Shown here piece after piece: positions 48,501-57,695 of a stretch of 64,000 bases of DNA (position 1 is its first letter; the number at the start of each line of letters is the position of its first letter). The stretch covers positions 849,235 through 913,234 of the forward strand of contig NW_024737068.1 in the NCBI RefSeq assembly GCF_018991925.1, written 5' to 3'. The notes beneath the pieces are model-generated. The model worked only from the letters and a program-made list of their open reading frames with translations. It was not told the origin of the DNA and did no database searches. This DNA comes from Homarus americanus (Eukaryota; Arthropoda; Malacostraca; Decapoda; Nephropidae). Position numbers and translations under genes: made by a program.

Positions 48501-51500
48501 TTTTTCTTCCAAATAAAGGAAAATAAATTACAGTATTTGTGTTCCCAGCATTATATCTTGGATATTTTCTCACAAACCTATCAAGGTATTACATAGTTAT
48601 AGAAGCAGAATTGTATGAGCTTTCCAACAGTGGCTTTGGATTTTTGATATGACTAATTGTGGGGAGGATGAAAGAGTAGATAAAGGGACAGTTCATCCAT
48701 CCTACCAGCACAAGTGACTGGAAGCTTCTCTCGTAAGGTCATGCAGTCACTTATAATTCATGGAAATTTGATACAATTTTCTACACCGATAAACATACAG
48801 CTACCCTATGATTTGACATGATTTGCGTCATGATTCGCGAGTGGGTTAAAAAAGACTGACTGCTTTGGTTCATTTGTGCATTGAATTTTGTTATGATATT
48901 AATTGTGTACTGTACTTTAGTTTTTTCGTTTTGTGACAATAGCAGTACCTTATTATTTATTTATTTTTTAAAGTACTTATAGAAGATGTAAACCTTGAGA
49001 GTTATACTGAAGAAAATAAGTGCACCTGTGGGTTTAGGTCAGAAGTACAAGTACGTATATACAGTAATTCCCATATGGTGGCAAAGTGTTAACCTAGCTT
49101 ACTCAACCTAGTCATTTGTTCATAATAATAGAATCAAGCAGCTACATAATTCTGGATGTGTCTATTATTGTTTTTATTATGATCTATGAGAAGGAAATGT
49201 TGTATACAATTGCTTTTTGTTGCAGATTAGAAAGGGGTACACAATAACTTCCCTTTGACAGTACAGTAACTAAATTCACCAAGTAGGTATTATTCTTCAG
49301 GTGAATTATGACATTCAGCCTTAAACCTTTAGTGGTCGATTGCTGGAAAATTTCTGGGTGACCGCCAGGAAGAGAGGGTTGAAAAGAAAATCTAAATAGT
49401 ATTGTTTTGTAAGAGTTATTTGGTTTTATCTTTGTTATATGGAGTTGATATTTTTTTTTTTTAGCAAGTACACATTAATTTATTGTAGAAAATTATAAAG
49501 ATGAGATGAGAGAATATTGTATGATATTTATGGTTCTCTATTGGGTGATTTCTGTCCTTTTACCCTCATAAGGAATGTTGTAGAGGTAACTTTGATAAAC
49601 TTCGACATAACTCTGATGATCGATTGATAACTACTCACTCACGGTACTGTACTTGTTTAATATTGAAATGTGCACCTCAGGCAAATTAGCACGTATGATA
49701 GGCTGGCTAGGGATCAATATAGCCACAGGTAATCATTGAAATGTGGTGAAAAAAATTATTACCCAGCAGTTGTGGCGATCGTCCCGGTGGGTCTAAGGCA
49801 GTAAGCGTAGGAATCAGCCTTTACCCTTAAACTGTGCTATACAAATTGGTGGCTACCTCAGCTGTGTGCAAAAAATAAATCAGCTCTTTAAAGTTTAAGG
49901 TTTACTTTATATAAATGTCAATGTGCAGTACAGTGTAACACAAGGAAAACACAAAATAAGATAAGTGCTTTCATCTTTAGTAGGACTGGCAGGCTCGTCA
50001 TGTTGCTTCCACGAATTTCCTCCAACAAGTTTACAGTGCTGTAATGATGTTCCATAACACAAATATAATACAATATTACTAAAACTCAGGACTATATTTA
50101 GGTCTTTTAAGTGTTTGTTTACATGAAAACTCTTATGGACACGGACAGATTATACTTATAGGAAAATATTCGTTTATTGATTCATTTTTCTTCGCTGACT
50201 TTATACACTTTTATACACAGGTCATTCTTTTCACTTTGACCACCACTTTTTAGTATTCTTTTAGGATATGAAGCTCCGTAAAACAATCTCCAGTACATAG
50301 TGCATCATCACATTATGAAATGTTCTGCTATTTTGATGGTGCAAGATATGTGGGGCTCCTGTGCTTGGTACCTCCACTGTGAGAGGATGACAGGCAGGTA
50401 CAATGTCTTCCATGATGTAAATCAAAGCCCTGACTGAGAGGGGAAGGAGGTACCCACGAAGGGCTACCCAGCTGTTTGTAACACATCAAGCGACGCACAG
50501 TTTATTTCATGGCGCGAAAACGTAAAACATCAATTGACATAAATAGCGGTCAAGCGTGCGTCATCAATTGACACGGAAATCAGTTTAAGGGTTAAAGTGT
50601 TAAATCTTCCCCAAGCAAAATCTGCTTTATTCAGGGGGCTGTCTGTGCCCTGAGGAGGTGTAGGGGATTTTTCTTGTCACAGACAAGTACTGTACAGTAT
50701 TTTTCATTAAAGATATAAAACTGAGATAGACAATTATTCTGCATTAAAGAATTGATATATACTTGCAGCAGAGTGGAGGACAAGCATGGGAGAACACAGG
50801 CCAACTGAGACAGTCTCCAGAGCCAGGGAATCATGAAGTGTTGCCCAGTGCCAGTCAGCAGGCTATGGTAGGCCTCACACCACTGTAGGCTTGGCTTAGC
50901 ATAAGGCTTTTGCTGGTGATCCTTGAGCATACAATTATGTTATATACAGTATTAAAACTCTTAGTAGCATGAAGCACTGTAAAGAAAAGCCTTGTGTTTC
51001 TGGTAACTCATAAACCTGTACTTTCATAAGTTTGTATGTACATTTTGCACGCATACAGTATATGTTTCCATGCATATTAACTAGCCTAGAAGACATGCAC
51101 ATATGTAGATAGATGTGTGGCACTAAAAACTTATTAGTGATACATGCTTTTGTGACTAATATAATACAGTAATTTTGAAATATAAATGAATATAATTATA
51201 TTCTGCCAGTAAACTAAAATTTTAGGGGATACAGTATTGGGTTGTGGTCTTTAAAATTTTTTAGTACTGTATCTGTAATGCTTGTAGCACCTTTAGGTTC
51301 TGTAGTAATGCATGAGCTATAATTTTTTTTAGGGATATCTATGGTTTACTATTTGGTGATTGCCTTCCTTTCACTCTCATCAGTGTAATTAATCCAGTGA
51401 GGAATAACTAAAGAATGTTGGACCAGACACACTTACCAATACCTATGTACGGCGTGTCTTGAAATCATTATGCATGAAATCTGACCCATATTTTTGTTTT

Positions 51501-54500
51501 GAATTATAGCATGACCTATCAGTTTGGAGTGTTTTTTATACCCTATTTACCTAACTTCTGTATTAAAGGTTATGGGAAATGTATGGGAATGGAGAAAAAA
51601 CATTGTGGAATTAGAAAAAAAGAATAGAATAAAGAGATTAAAAGTATTTGTAATAAGGAATATAATTGAAAGACATTAAGTTAAAAAATATATTGATTTA
51701 TGTATTGTATTTATGGATTATTTAAAAGTATATGGATTTGGTAGAAATGTAATGCATGAATGAGTTAAATGGAGAGTTGTTTTTATACTGTCTTAAAGCT
51801 TTTACAGAGAGAGAGTGGCAGAGAGGAACTGGTTTATACAGTGAAAGTGGAATGAGAAGATTGTGTGATGTTACCATGACTGTTCAGTATTTGTGATATT
51901 TTCATGATTGTTCAGTATTGTGTGTGTAATGCTATCATGGATGGAACTGAAAGAAGCATAGAAACAAGAGGAATAGAGGGGGAGCTGAATTTTGTTTGAT
52001 GGGAGGCAAGTCAGATATTGTATACAAATTACACTATGGTGGGTGATGCTGGGGTGGAAAGTTACAGATGATGAATAAGTATAGAAGAGTATCAAAGGAG
52101 AAAGAGATTATTAAATATGAATAAGAAGTGAAACAAAAATTATATTAATGATAACTGAGGATAAACGTTCAAACACCAAAATTCTGTTTATAGTAATGTA
52201 TTGATCTTAATTTCTGACCCAGTTACTGTATTTTAAGATCAAAAGTGGTCTTCTTATTTATGATGTCAGGAGTGCATGGAATACTCGTGTTAGACTTGAG
52301 ACATCTTGAGCCTTGACCCCTCTTGACACCCTCTTCTTTTCCTCCTCCTTCCTCTTCTTTTTCTTCTGCTTCCTCTTCTTGGGGTAAGGTTATGAATTAG
52401 ATGAGTAAGTGAATCCTCTGAGAACAGAAACCATATTGAACTTAAGAGAGGAATTAGTGTTTTTCGTGGTGTTTGAGGTGAGAACAATGAGTAGATACAG
52501 TCAAAGCCTAAATATCCAAACTCCTCGTGCAGACTTCTAAAAGGTTTGTACTTTTGAACGCTATTGAGGCCAGATTGTGGTTTTGCATTGAAAAATAGCT
52601 TTTAAATGGTATTTGTATACAGTTGATATATAATATACAAATACTATATATACAAGGATGTAGAAGTGAAACATAAAAAAAATTGTGATAAAGAGTATTT
52701 TTTTTTTAAGGCATTATGGGTTATAGCTACATGCATGTTGACATTTTTTGTCCGTCGTTAGGCACTGAAATCTTTTAAAATTTGAGTGAAATTGCAGCAA
52801 TACACAAATATACTCGCACTATACATGGTTACGTAAGTAAAATGTAAAAAAAAACGTGATAATGGTACTGTATATGCATGTCAACGCTACGACTCGATTA
52901 CATGGAAATAGGCAGCCTTTCACATCATCATTGCTAAAGCCACTCATACGCTGCTGCGTCTAACTCTGCCGAACTTGTTCCGTGCAATGATTTACCCTTG
53001 GCCATGCCCTTGTTTGTTACCACAATTTCAAAAGGGAGAGGTTGTGAGATAACCAGACAGAGAGGCTGCAAGAGACCATGTAGCTTGGAGAACTACCATC
53101 AGGTAACCCACAAAGGTATGGAAAAATGACCATAAAGGTGATGATGATGACTTAGCAGAGAAAAGAGGCTCATGAAGTGTAAGTTTAATATAGAGAAATT
53201 GGTTTTGTACGGGTCCTCATGGTAAATTTTTCTACTTTCAGGACTTGGGTCTTAATCATCTGGTTGGTATGAACAAAAAGGGATCTTCTCCGGTAAGAAT
53301 CATCAGTAACAGTACATCTCACTCTACACTGTTTATACATTGGTTTCATTCATAATAAACTTTAAACATCATAGATATACCATTAAGGTGAATACAAATG
53401 ACCCAATGATTTATTACAGAGCCAGGCTACAATGTCTCCTAAGCTGATGCCATACGCCATGTGCTCCAACTGTGGCACCAACAACACTAAACTTTGGCGA
53501 CGTAATGATAAAGGTAGGAAATTGTTATGTGAGAAAAAGAGTTATTGTAGAAGTTATAAAGATTTCTGTATTGTTATTACAGTAGAAGTCCAAAAATCCG
53601 GACTGCTTGGGGATTGGGTTGGTCCGGATTTTCGGATTTTCCGGATTCTCAGGCAGTACTTTTAAAATTCAAATTTAATGAAGAATAAAGAAGAAATGAA
53701 CAGGTACATTTTGATAGTTTATTCATTTGCAAATATAGCTTGCTTCATTTATCAAAACGAGCAGTTTTAATGAAAAAGCTGTGAATTCTAAATTTTATTC
53801 TTTGCCTTTTATATATCATAAATTGTAGACTTTCCAATATCGTATGTTTCCATTAGAACAGTATTGCTCACACCACGTTCTGGTTTCTTAATTATTTCAA
53901 GTTTGTCACTCAATTTCAATGTGTTCTTCTTTCTCTTCACACAACGAAGTTTATCTACTTTAGGAGCCATTATTATGGGCTTGTACAGTACTCTGTAAAT
54001 GGAAAGAGTAGGACTCAAAATATTGTTATATTACAATGGTATTCTATTCATACTGTGCTTGATATAATGCATTCACGGAAATGTAATATTTTTGCTGAAC
54101 GTACGTATTACAGTGGAAAGTGGGATAAAATCGTGATGAAAACAATGACTTTCGCTTTCTTTCGTTCAAAAGATGTTACCGTAATCGCTTTTCGAATGGT
54201 TTTCAGTTCAAAAACTGTTGTATTACAATAATATTCTATCCTAATTGACTTGAATAAATACTACGATACCATATTTCTGAATATTTTCATTAAAATCCAT
54301 CAAAATCATTTTCCTTGTCATCGTCTGCAGCACCAAACAGCTTCTCCCAGTCCTCTCTTTGAACAGGGCTAGAGGGTACGTGTTTTTCGAATCGTTTTCA
54401 GTTAAAAAACTATTACATCACTCGTCTATTTTACCTAAACTGCGCCTGAATGAATATATTCTCGGAGATAAATAGTAGTTTTGTGGAAACGTGACGTATT

Positions 54501-57500
54501 TCAATGTAAAATAGGATAAAATACATGACGAAAACAAAAGACTTTACCTAAGCTTCCGATGTTCTTGAGATGTTACTCGTTTTTTTAATAGTTTTCAGTT
54601 AAAATTCTGATATATTACAATGATATTCTATTCATACTGTGCTTGATATAATACATTTACGGAAATGTAATATTTTTCCTGAAATTACATACGTATTACA
54701 GTGGAAAGTGGGATGAAATCATGACGAAAACAATGACTTTCGCTTTCTTTCGTTCAAAAGATGTTACCGTAATCGCTTTTCGAATGGTTTAGTTTAAAAA
54801 CTGTTGTATTTCAATAATATTCCCTCCTAATTGACTTGAATAAATACTTAAATGGAAATATACAATATTTTTGTTGAAACTACCCGCGTTTCAGTGTAAA
54901 GTGTCGTAATAATAAATGGTAAACAATTTGCCTTCAGCACTTGTGTTTCATGCACGGCGAGCCTCAGTTTATAGGATGTAGAGTGTTTTTAGTGGTTTTG
55001 TTGTTCCATTACCCTCAAAAACGTGGGTGGAACTATAAACGAGGAATATCATAAATTAACGATTTCTTTGATTGCCCATTTTAAAGTGGCGACCACGTGA
55101 TCGCTTGTTGTCGCTGTGCAGCTGTGGCGCTCACGCATGCGCACATGCACACAAATGCCCGCTAAAAAAAAAATCGTTTTTGAAACGTCCGGATTCTCGG
55201 GTGGTCCGGATTTCTGGCATCCGGATTTTTGGACTTTTACTGTATATGTAATCCCCCCCCCCTCCCTCCCTCCCACCCCATGTTTTGTATTTTTCTGTTT
55301 GAAGAGTAAAATGGTAATACATTTTGGCAGGTGAAATTGTGTGCAATGCTTGTGGGCTGTACTTCAAGCTACATGGAATCAACCGACCCAGCCACCTTTT
55401 CCGTACAGCACCCATGACACGTAGGAGGAATCCCAAGAAAAAGAAGGAAGCTGAGACTGCTATCCCTGAGCAGCTGGAACAGATAGTTAGTGGTAAGTCT
55501 ACTGTGTGTCTCCTCCCACAGTTGTGTTTGGTGGCAGGCCCCAGTGAGGTGGTTTAGTGTAGGAGCCTTAATGTGACAAGTTATTAGCATGTTGCATTAG
55601 TAGATTGTTCCTCACCACTCCCCCCATATTCATTGGATCAAACTCATGTATACTGGGTTAGGATTTAAGCAGGATTATTTGTCTTTAATCTTTAAGTGAG
55701 AAATTAGCACCTTATGGTATAAACATTGTTGTAATGCAATGATGTTCACTTAAAAGAATCACCTTTACAACATTACATACATAAGGTTATGTGAAATATA
55801 ACAGTACACTGAACCTTTGCTAATTATATTGAATTATCCAAGTGCATCAAAATTACCCCACAAGTCAGTAATTTTTACAGCTTGCCTTACAATTTGAAAG
55901 AAAGTTGTAATTTTTACTAAACATTTGTTTTGGGGTGTTAGGTGTCAGTCAGACTAGAAAGCTGAGTGTCTTAAACACTTTAGTAGCACACATGAGTTCC
56001 ATGGGGAATTTATTTTGGTATCAATGTACTTCCTGTTACATGTTTTTTACACTTATTTCATGGTATTCTGCTCCCCACAGTCTTGTACAGTATATACTGT
56101 ACAGTATAATTATTTTATTGGTACAGTATGCATATTGTGTTTCAAGGGCATTTACATTTGCTTGACAACCCAGTCAGTAGTTTCTGGCAGGCTGGTGTGT
56201 GGGGTGAGCAGCACACTACCCAGCATATTACAGCACTGTTTTACCAAAGTGGATTAAAGCTGCTAAGAGGATATAATCTGGATCCTTAGATGGTATAATC
56301 TGGAATGAAATCTAAGATAAATTCCTATTTTGGAAGTTTGCACTGGTAATAATGCCATTCAAGGTAATTATTGTGTGATACTTTATGCTCAGGTATATGG
56401 CACATTGAAATCCTTCAAGAGTATCCAACAATTAACTATCTTTAAACCAGGTAGTTCACTGGGTGCCATTATGTTGCTACAACCTATATCTGAGTTGCCC
56501 CTCTCCGAAGTCCTCTTATTTCTCAGATTCTGCTATACAATACCTTGGTCTGGGTACTGCTGGAGAGATTCCACTGTGTTAATGATATACTTGGTGATAG
56601 GTATTTCATGATAGTTTTGTGAAAGTATGAAAACCTATAAATGCAAACATTCTTTTTATAGATTCATCCCAGGATAAAGAGCACATACCAGAGACAGACC
56701 CACAGGATGGCTTAGCAGTTCTCAATGCAGCTCTAACGCTCAACTCACTCCTGGCTAAGGCCAAGGCACAGCAGTCTGAAGCTCTAGCAGCCCAGAGAGC
56801 AGCACCTCACTTCACAAACAAGGTCAGTTGCATTTTACCCATAAGTACTGTGTATAGATCATTTCATCTATTTAAATTTAATGATTGTATCCTCATGTTA
56901 AGAACAGGTTGGTCCAAGTATGGTATAGAACTGTAAATGATGGCCACCAAGGAATGTGGTCTTCTTAAAATTTTGACAAAGTGAAAGTTATTTGAAGAGG
57001 TGGGATAACCATTATGGATGTATGGAAAACAATTAGTGCAGTAGTTGAAGTTGTCATACTTATTATATCATGATCAATTGGTAGTTCAATATGGGATGTA
57101 GTTCTTCAGGATACAATTTCCCTGTCTTAGAAAACAGGGAACACTAAGCAAGGCTCTGAAGGGAAGTTCAGGTGGAGTGTTGTCACAGGTCTTCTCCAAC
57201 TTCCCCTTAGTCATGAAGTAGGATTTCATACTTCAATGCTTTGTTGTTTTTCTTTTGTTAAAAAATGTATAGACAGTTGTTCATCTCTCACCTCTCAGTT
57301 CTCTTTGTAGTTTATCACACAAATACCTAAGCAGCAATTATCCAAGTCACATGCAGTAATCTGTATTAGAGTCAATCATTTTACACATAATGGATTTACA
57401 TCTGACATTTAAATTTGATTGACAGAGCCCATCCGATTCTGTTAATGAATCTCGTCCACCCCCGCCTCTGCTGAAGATTCCTGTACCAGTACGTGAGCAA

Positions 57501-57695
57501 GAGTTTACAGCTCCTGAACTTCCCTTTGTGGGGCCATCTAGGGAGGACAGTCCTCAAGATCCAGGAGGAACCCAAACTCCACCCAGTCAGTCTCCTCATC
57601 CTCCACCACCACCATCACCTCCACCACCTCAACCACCATCATCCCAGGAGAATGATGAAGGCAGGATGTTAATTTCCCAATTTCTTGATAAATGA
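45423..57695 (+). CDS. BTB-GATA zinc-finger transcription factor, 11 coding exons (671 aa)
   Basis: Predicted nuclear, sequence-specific transcription factor. Coding exons are 45423-45509, 45894-46091, 46305-46404, 46830-47371, 47848-48099, 50769-50867, 53242-53292, 53420-53513, 55331-55492, 56662-56822 and 57426-57695. All introns are GT..AG and the frame stays open to a TGA at 57693-57695, giving 671 residues. Residues about 8-120 are a BTB/POZ dimerisation domain with LRWNNH at 10-15, the signature of the arthropod TTK-type group (tramtrack, lola, broad). A basic cluster KKRRKKK at 147-153 looks like a nuclear localisation signal. IKEE and VKEE at 312-319 fit the sumoylation consensus. Residues 458-482 form one GATA finger, C-X2-C-X17-C-X2-C, with LWRR, followed by a basic tail RRRNPKKKK. 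The C-terminus (593-655) is proline-rich. The ATG at 45423 is used because it lies just before the BTB core, downstream of a plausible 3' splice site (exon start 45408). TTK-type BTB proteins usually carry C2H2 fingers or pipsqueak domains, so the GATA finger is unusual. Gene identity is inferred; orthologues were not searched. Confidence 0.9.
45894..46091 (+). CDS. BTB-GATA gene, coding exon 2 (BTB core)
   Basis: Encodes residues 30-95, with the BTB core YSDATLACEG, then VHRLVLATCSDFF and LLDYMYCGQ. These match the usual BTB pattern of VDVTLACEG / AHKMVLSACSPYF / LLDFMYxGE. Flanked by TTTTACAG and CAG|GTGAGT; phase 0 at both ends. Confidence 0.93.
46305..46404 (+). CDS. BTB-GATA gene, coding exon 3 (end of BTB)
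   Basis: Encodes VNVRQANLASLLKTAECLKI and the following residues of the BTB C-terminal helices, the part corresponding to VNVxQxxLxxFLKTAExLQIKGL in other BTB proteins. Acceptor AAATAG, donor A|GTAAGT, ending in phase 1. Confidence 0.92.
46830..47371 (+). CDS. BTB-GATA gene, coding exon 4 (Ser/Thr/Pro/Gln linker with NLS)
   Basis: The largest exon, residues 129-309. It has no recognisable fold: Ser/Thr/Pro-rich, then Gln/Ser-rich (SQQQSHQPQKQ). The basic cluster KKRRKKK near its start is a likely nuclear localisation signal. Phase 1 in, phase 0 out (CAG|GTATGA). Confidence 0.88.
47848..48099 (+). CDS. BTB-GATA gene, coding exon 5 (acidic segment with sumoylation-type motifs)
   Basis: Encodes residues 310-393, starting TEIKEEVKEEP, with two overlapping psi-K-x-E sites, then an acidic run (DDPLAEDENSWEDSEQ). 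The donor is GTG|GTACGT. The frame stays open for another 9 codons past the donor to a TAA, so a shorter retained-intron isoform is possible. Confidence 0.86.
48258..48845. mobile_element. TTAA-flanked piggyBac-like element in intron 5
   Basis: TTAA|CCCTCTTGTGCAT at the left and the inverse ATTCGCGAGTGGG|TTAA at the right match at most of 13 positions. TTAA duplications and CCC..GGG ends are typical of piggyBac. No transposase, 588 bp. Confidence 0.5.
49824..50591. mobile_element. Second piggyBac-like candidate in intron 5
   Basis: The perfect 11-bp inverted ends CCCTTAAACTG (49824-49834) and CAGTTTAAGGG (50581-50591) are followed on the right by TTAA and preceded on the left by TTTA. Internal CATCAATTGACA occurs twice near the right end. 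Non-coding, 768 bp. Confidence 0.42.
50769..50867 (+). CDS. BTB-GATA gene, coding exon 6 (linker)
   Basis: Encodes 33 residues (394-426) of polar linker, QSGGQAWENTGQLRQ onward. Acceptor CTTGCAG, donor ATG|GTAGGC. A phase 0/0 exon of 99 bases, so it could be skipped without frame loss. Confidence 0.75.
50868..53241 (+). other. Intron 6 of the BTB-GATA gene
   Basis: 2.4 kb AT-rich intron with no recognised element or nested gene. Confidence 0.6.
53242..53292 (+). CDS. BTB-GATA gene, coding exon 7 (17-codon micro-exon)
   Basis: Encodes DLGLNHLVGMNKKGSSP between TACTTTCAG and CCG|GTAAGA. Phase 0/0 and 51 bases, so skippable. Its strong splice sites and open frame support it, but it is short and has no domain to confirm it. 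Confidence 0.7.
53420..53513 (+). CDS. BTB-GATA gene, coding exon 8 (first half of GATA finger)
   Basis: Encodes the first zinc-binding pair (CSNC, C458 and C461) and the LWRR core, ending within the finger loop after NDK in phase 1. Acceptor TTATTACAG, donor AAAG|GTAGGA. Confidence 0.92.
53809..53971 (-). pseudogene. CENP-B N-terminal DNA-binding fragment of pogo-type transposase
   Basis: Reads KRKKNTLKLSDKLEIIKKPE, then TVLMETYDIGKSTIYDI and a stop. It corresponds to the first DNA-binding domain of Tigger/jerky transposases (KRKRxTLxxxxKLEIIxxxE.., YxIGxSTIxDI). No DDE catalytic domain follows. Confidence 0.75.
54025..54863. repeat. Direct duplication of about 220 bp within the transposon
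   Basis: 54040-54255 and 54627-54850 share TTCTATTCATACTGTGCTTG, then GTGGAAAGTGGGAT and TTCGCTTTCTTTCGTTCAAA in the same order. Confidence 0.8.
54297..54378 (-). pseudogene. Acidic C-terminal tail fragment of the transposase
   Basis: The minus strand reads VPSSPVQREDWEKLFGAADD then DKENDFDGF and a stop, an acidic ending typical of pogo transposases. It lies upstream, in transposase orientation, of the N-terminal fragment, so order is disrupted. Confidence 0.45.
55331..55492 (+). CDS. BTB-GATA gene, coding exon 9 (second half of GATA finger and basic tail)
   Basis: Encodes GEIVCNACGLYFKLHGINRP (C479 and C482), the second zinc pair and recognition region, then a basic tail ending RRRNPKKKK that normally contacts the DNA minor groove in GATA factors. 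Acceptor TTGGCAG, donor AGTG|GTAAGT, phase 1. Confidence 0.93.
55493..56661 (+). other. Intron 9 of the BTB-GATA gene
   Basis: No recognisable element; short open frames carry no domain. Confidence 0.6.
56662..56822 (+). CDS. BTB-GATA gene, coding exon 10 (leucine/alanine-rich helix)
   Basis: Encodes residues 529-582, including LAVLNAALTLNSLLAKAKAQ and SEALAAQRAA. This stretch is predicted helical and could mediate protein contacts. Acceptor TTTTTATAG, donor AAG|GTCAGT. Confidence 0.85.
56823..57425 (+). other. Intron 10 of the BTB-GATA gene
   Basis: AT-rich, nothing else recognised. Confidence 0.6.
57426..57695 (+). CDS. BTB-GATA gene, coding exon 11 (proline-rich C-terminus, stop)
   Basis: Encodes residues 583-671. 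It contains PPPPLLKIPVPV near the start and a Pro-rich run HPPPPPSPPPPQPP, ending GRMLISQFLDK then TGA. Acceptor ATTGACAG. The Pro-rich part may act in transactivation or SH3/WW-type contacts (inference). Confidence 0.87.
   Translation, partial: SPSDSVNESRPPPPLLKIPVPVREQEFTAPELPFVGPSREDSPQDPGGTQTPPSQSPHPPPPPSPPPPQPPSSQENDEGRMLISQFLDK

Larger units (their letters stand above)
53580..55242 (-). mobile_element. Pogo/Tigger-like DNA transposon inside the GATA-finger intron
   Basis: The ends CAGTAGAAGTCCAAAAATCC and the inverse GGATTTTTGGACTTTTACTG form long terminal inverted repeats, flanked by TA on both sides (53578-53579 and 55243-55244) as in the pogo/Tigger group. A minus-strand frame at 54018-53809 encodes a CENP-B-type N-terminal helix-turn-helix (TLKLSDKLEIIKKPERGVSN, then IGKSTIYDI). 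The rest of the transposase is missing or rearranged. The interior carries a direct duplication of about 220 bases. Confidence 0.85.
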
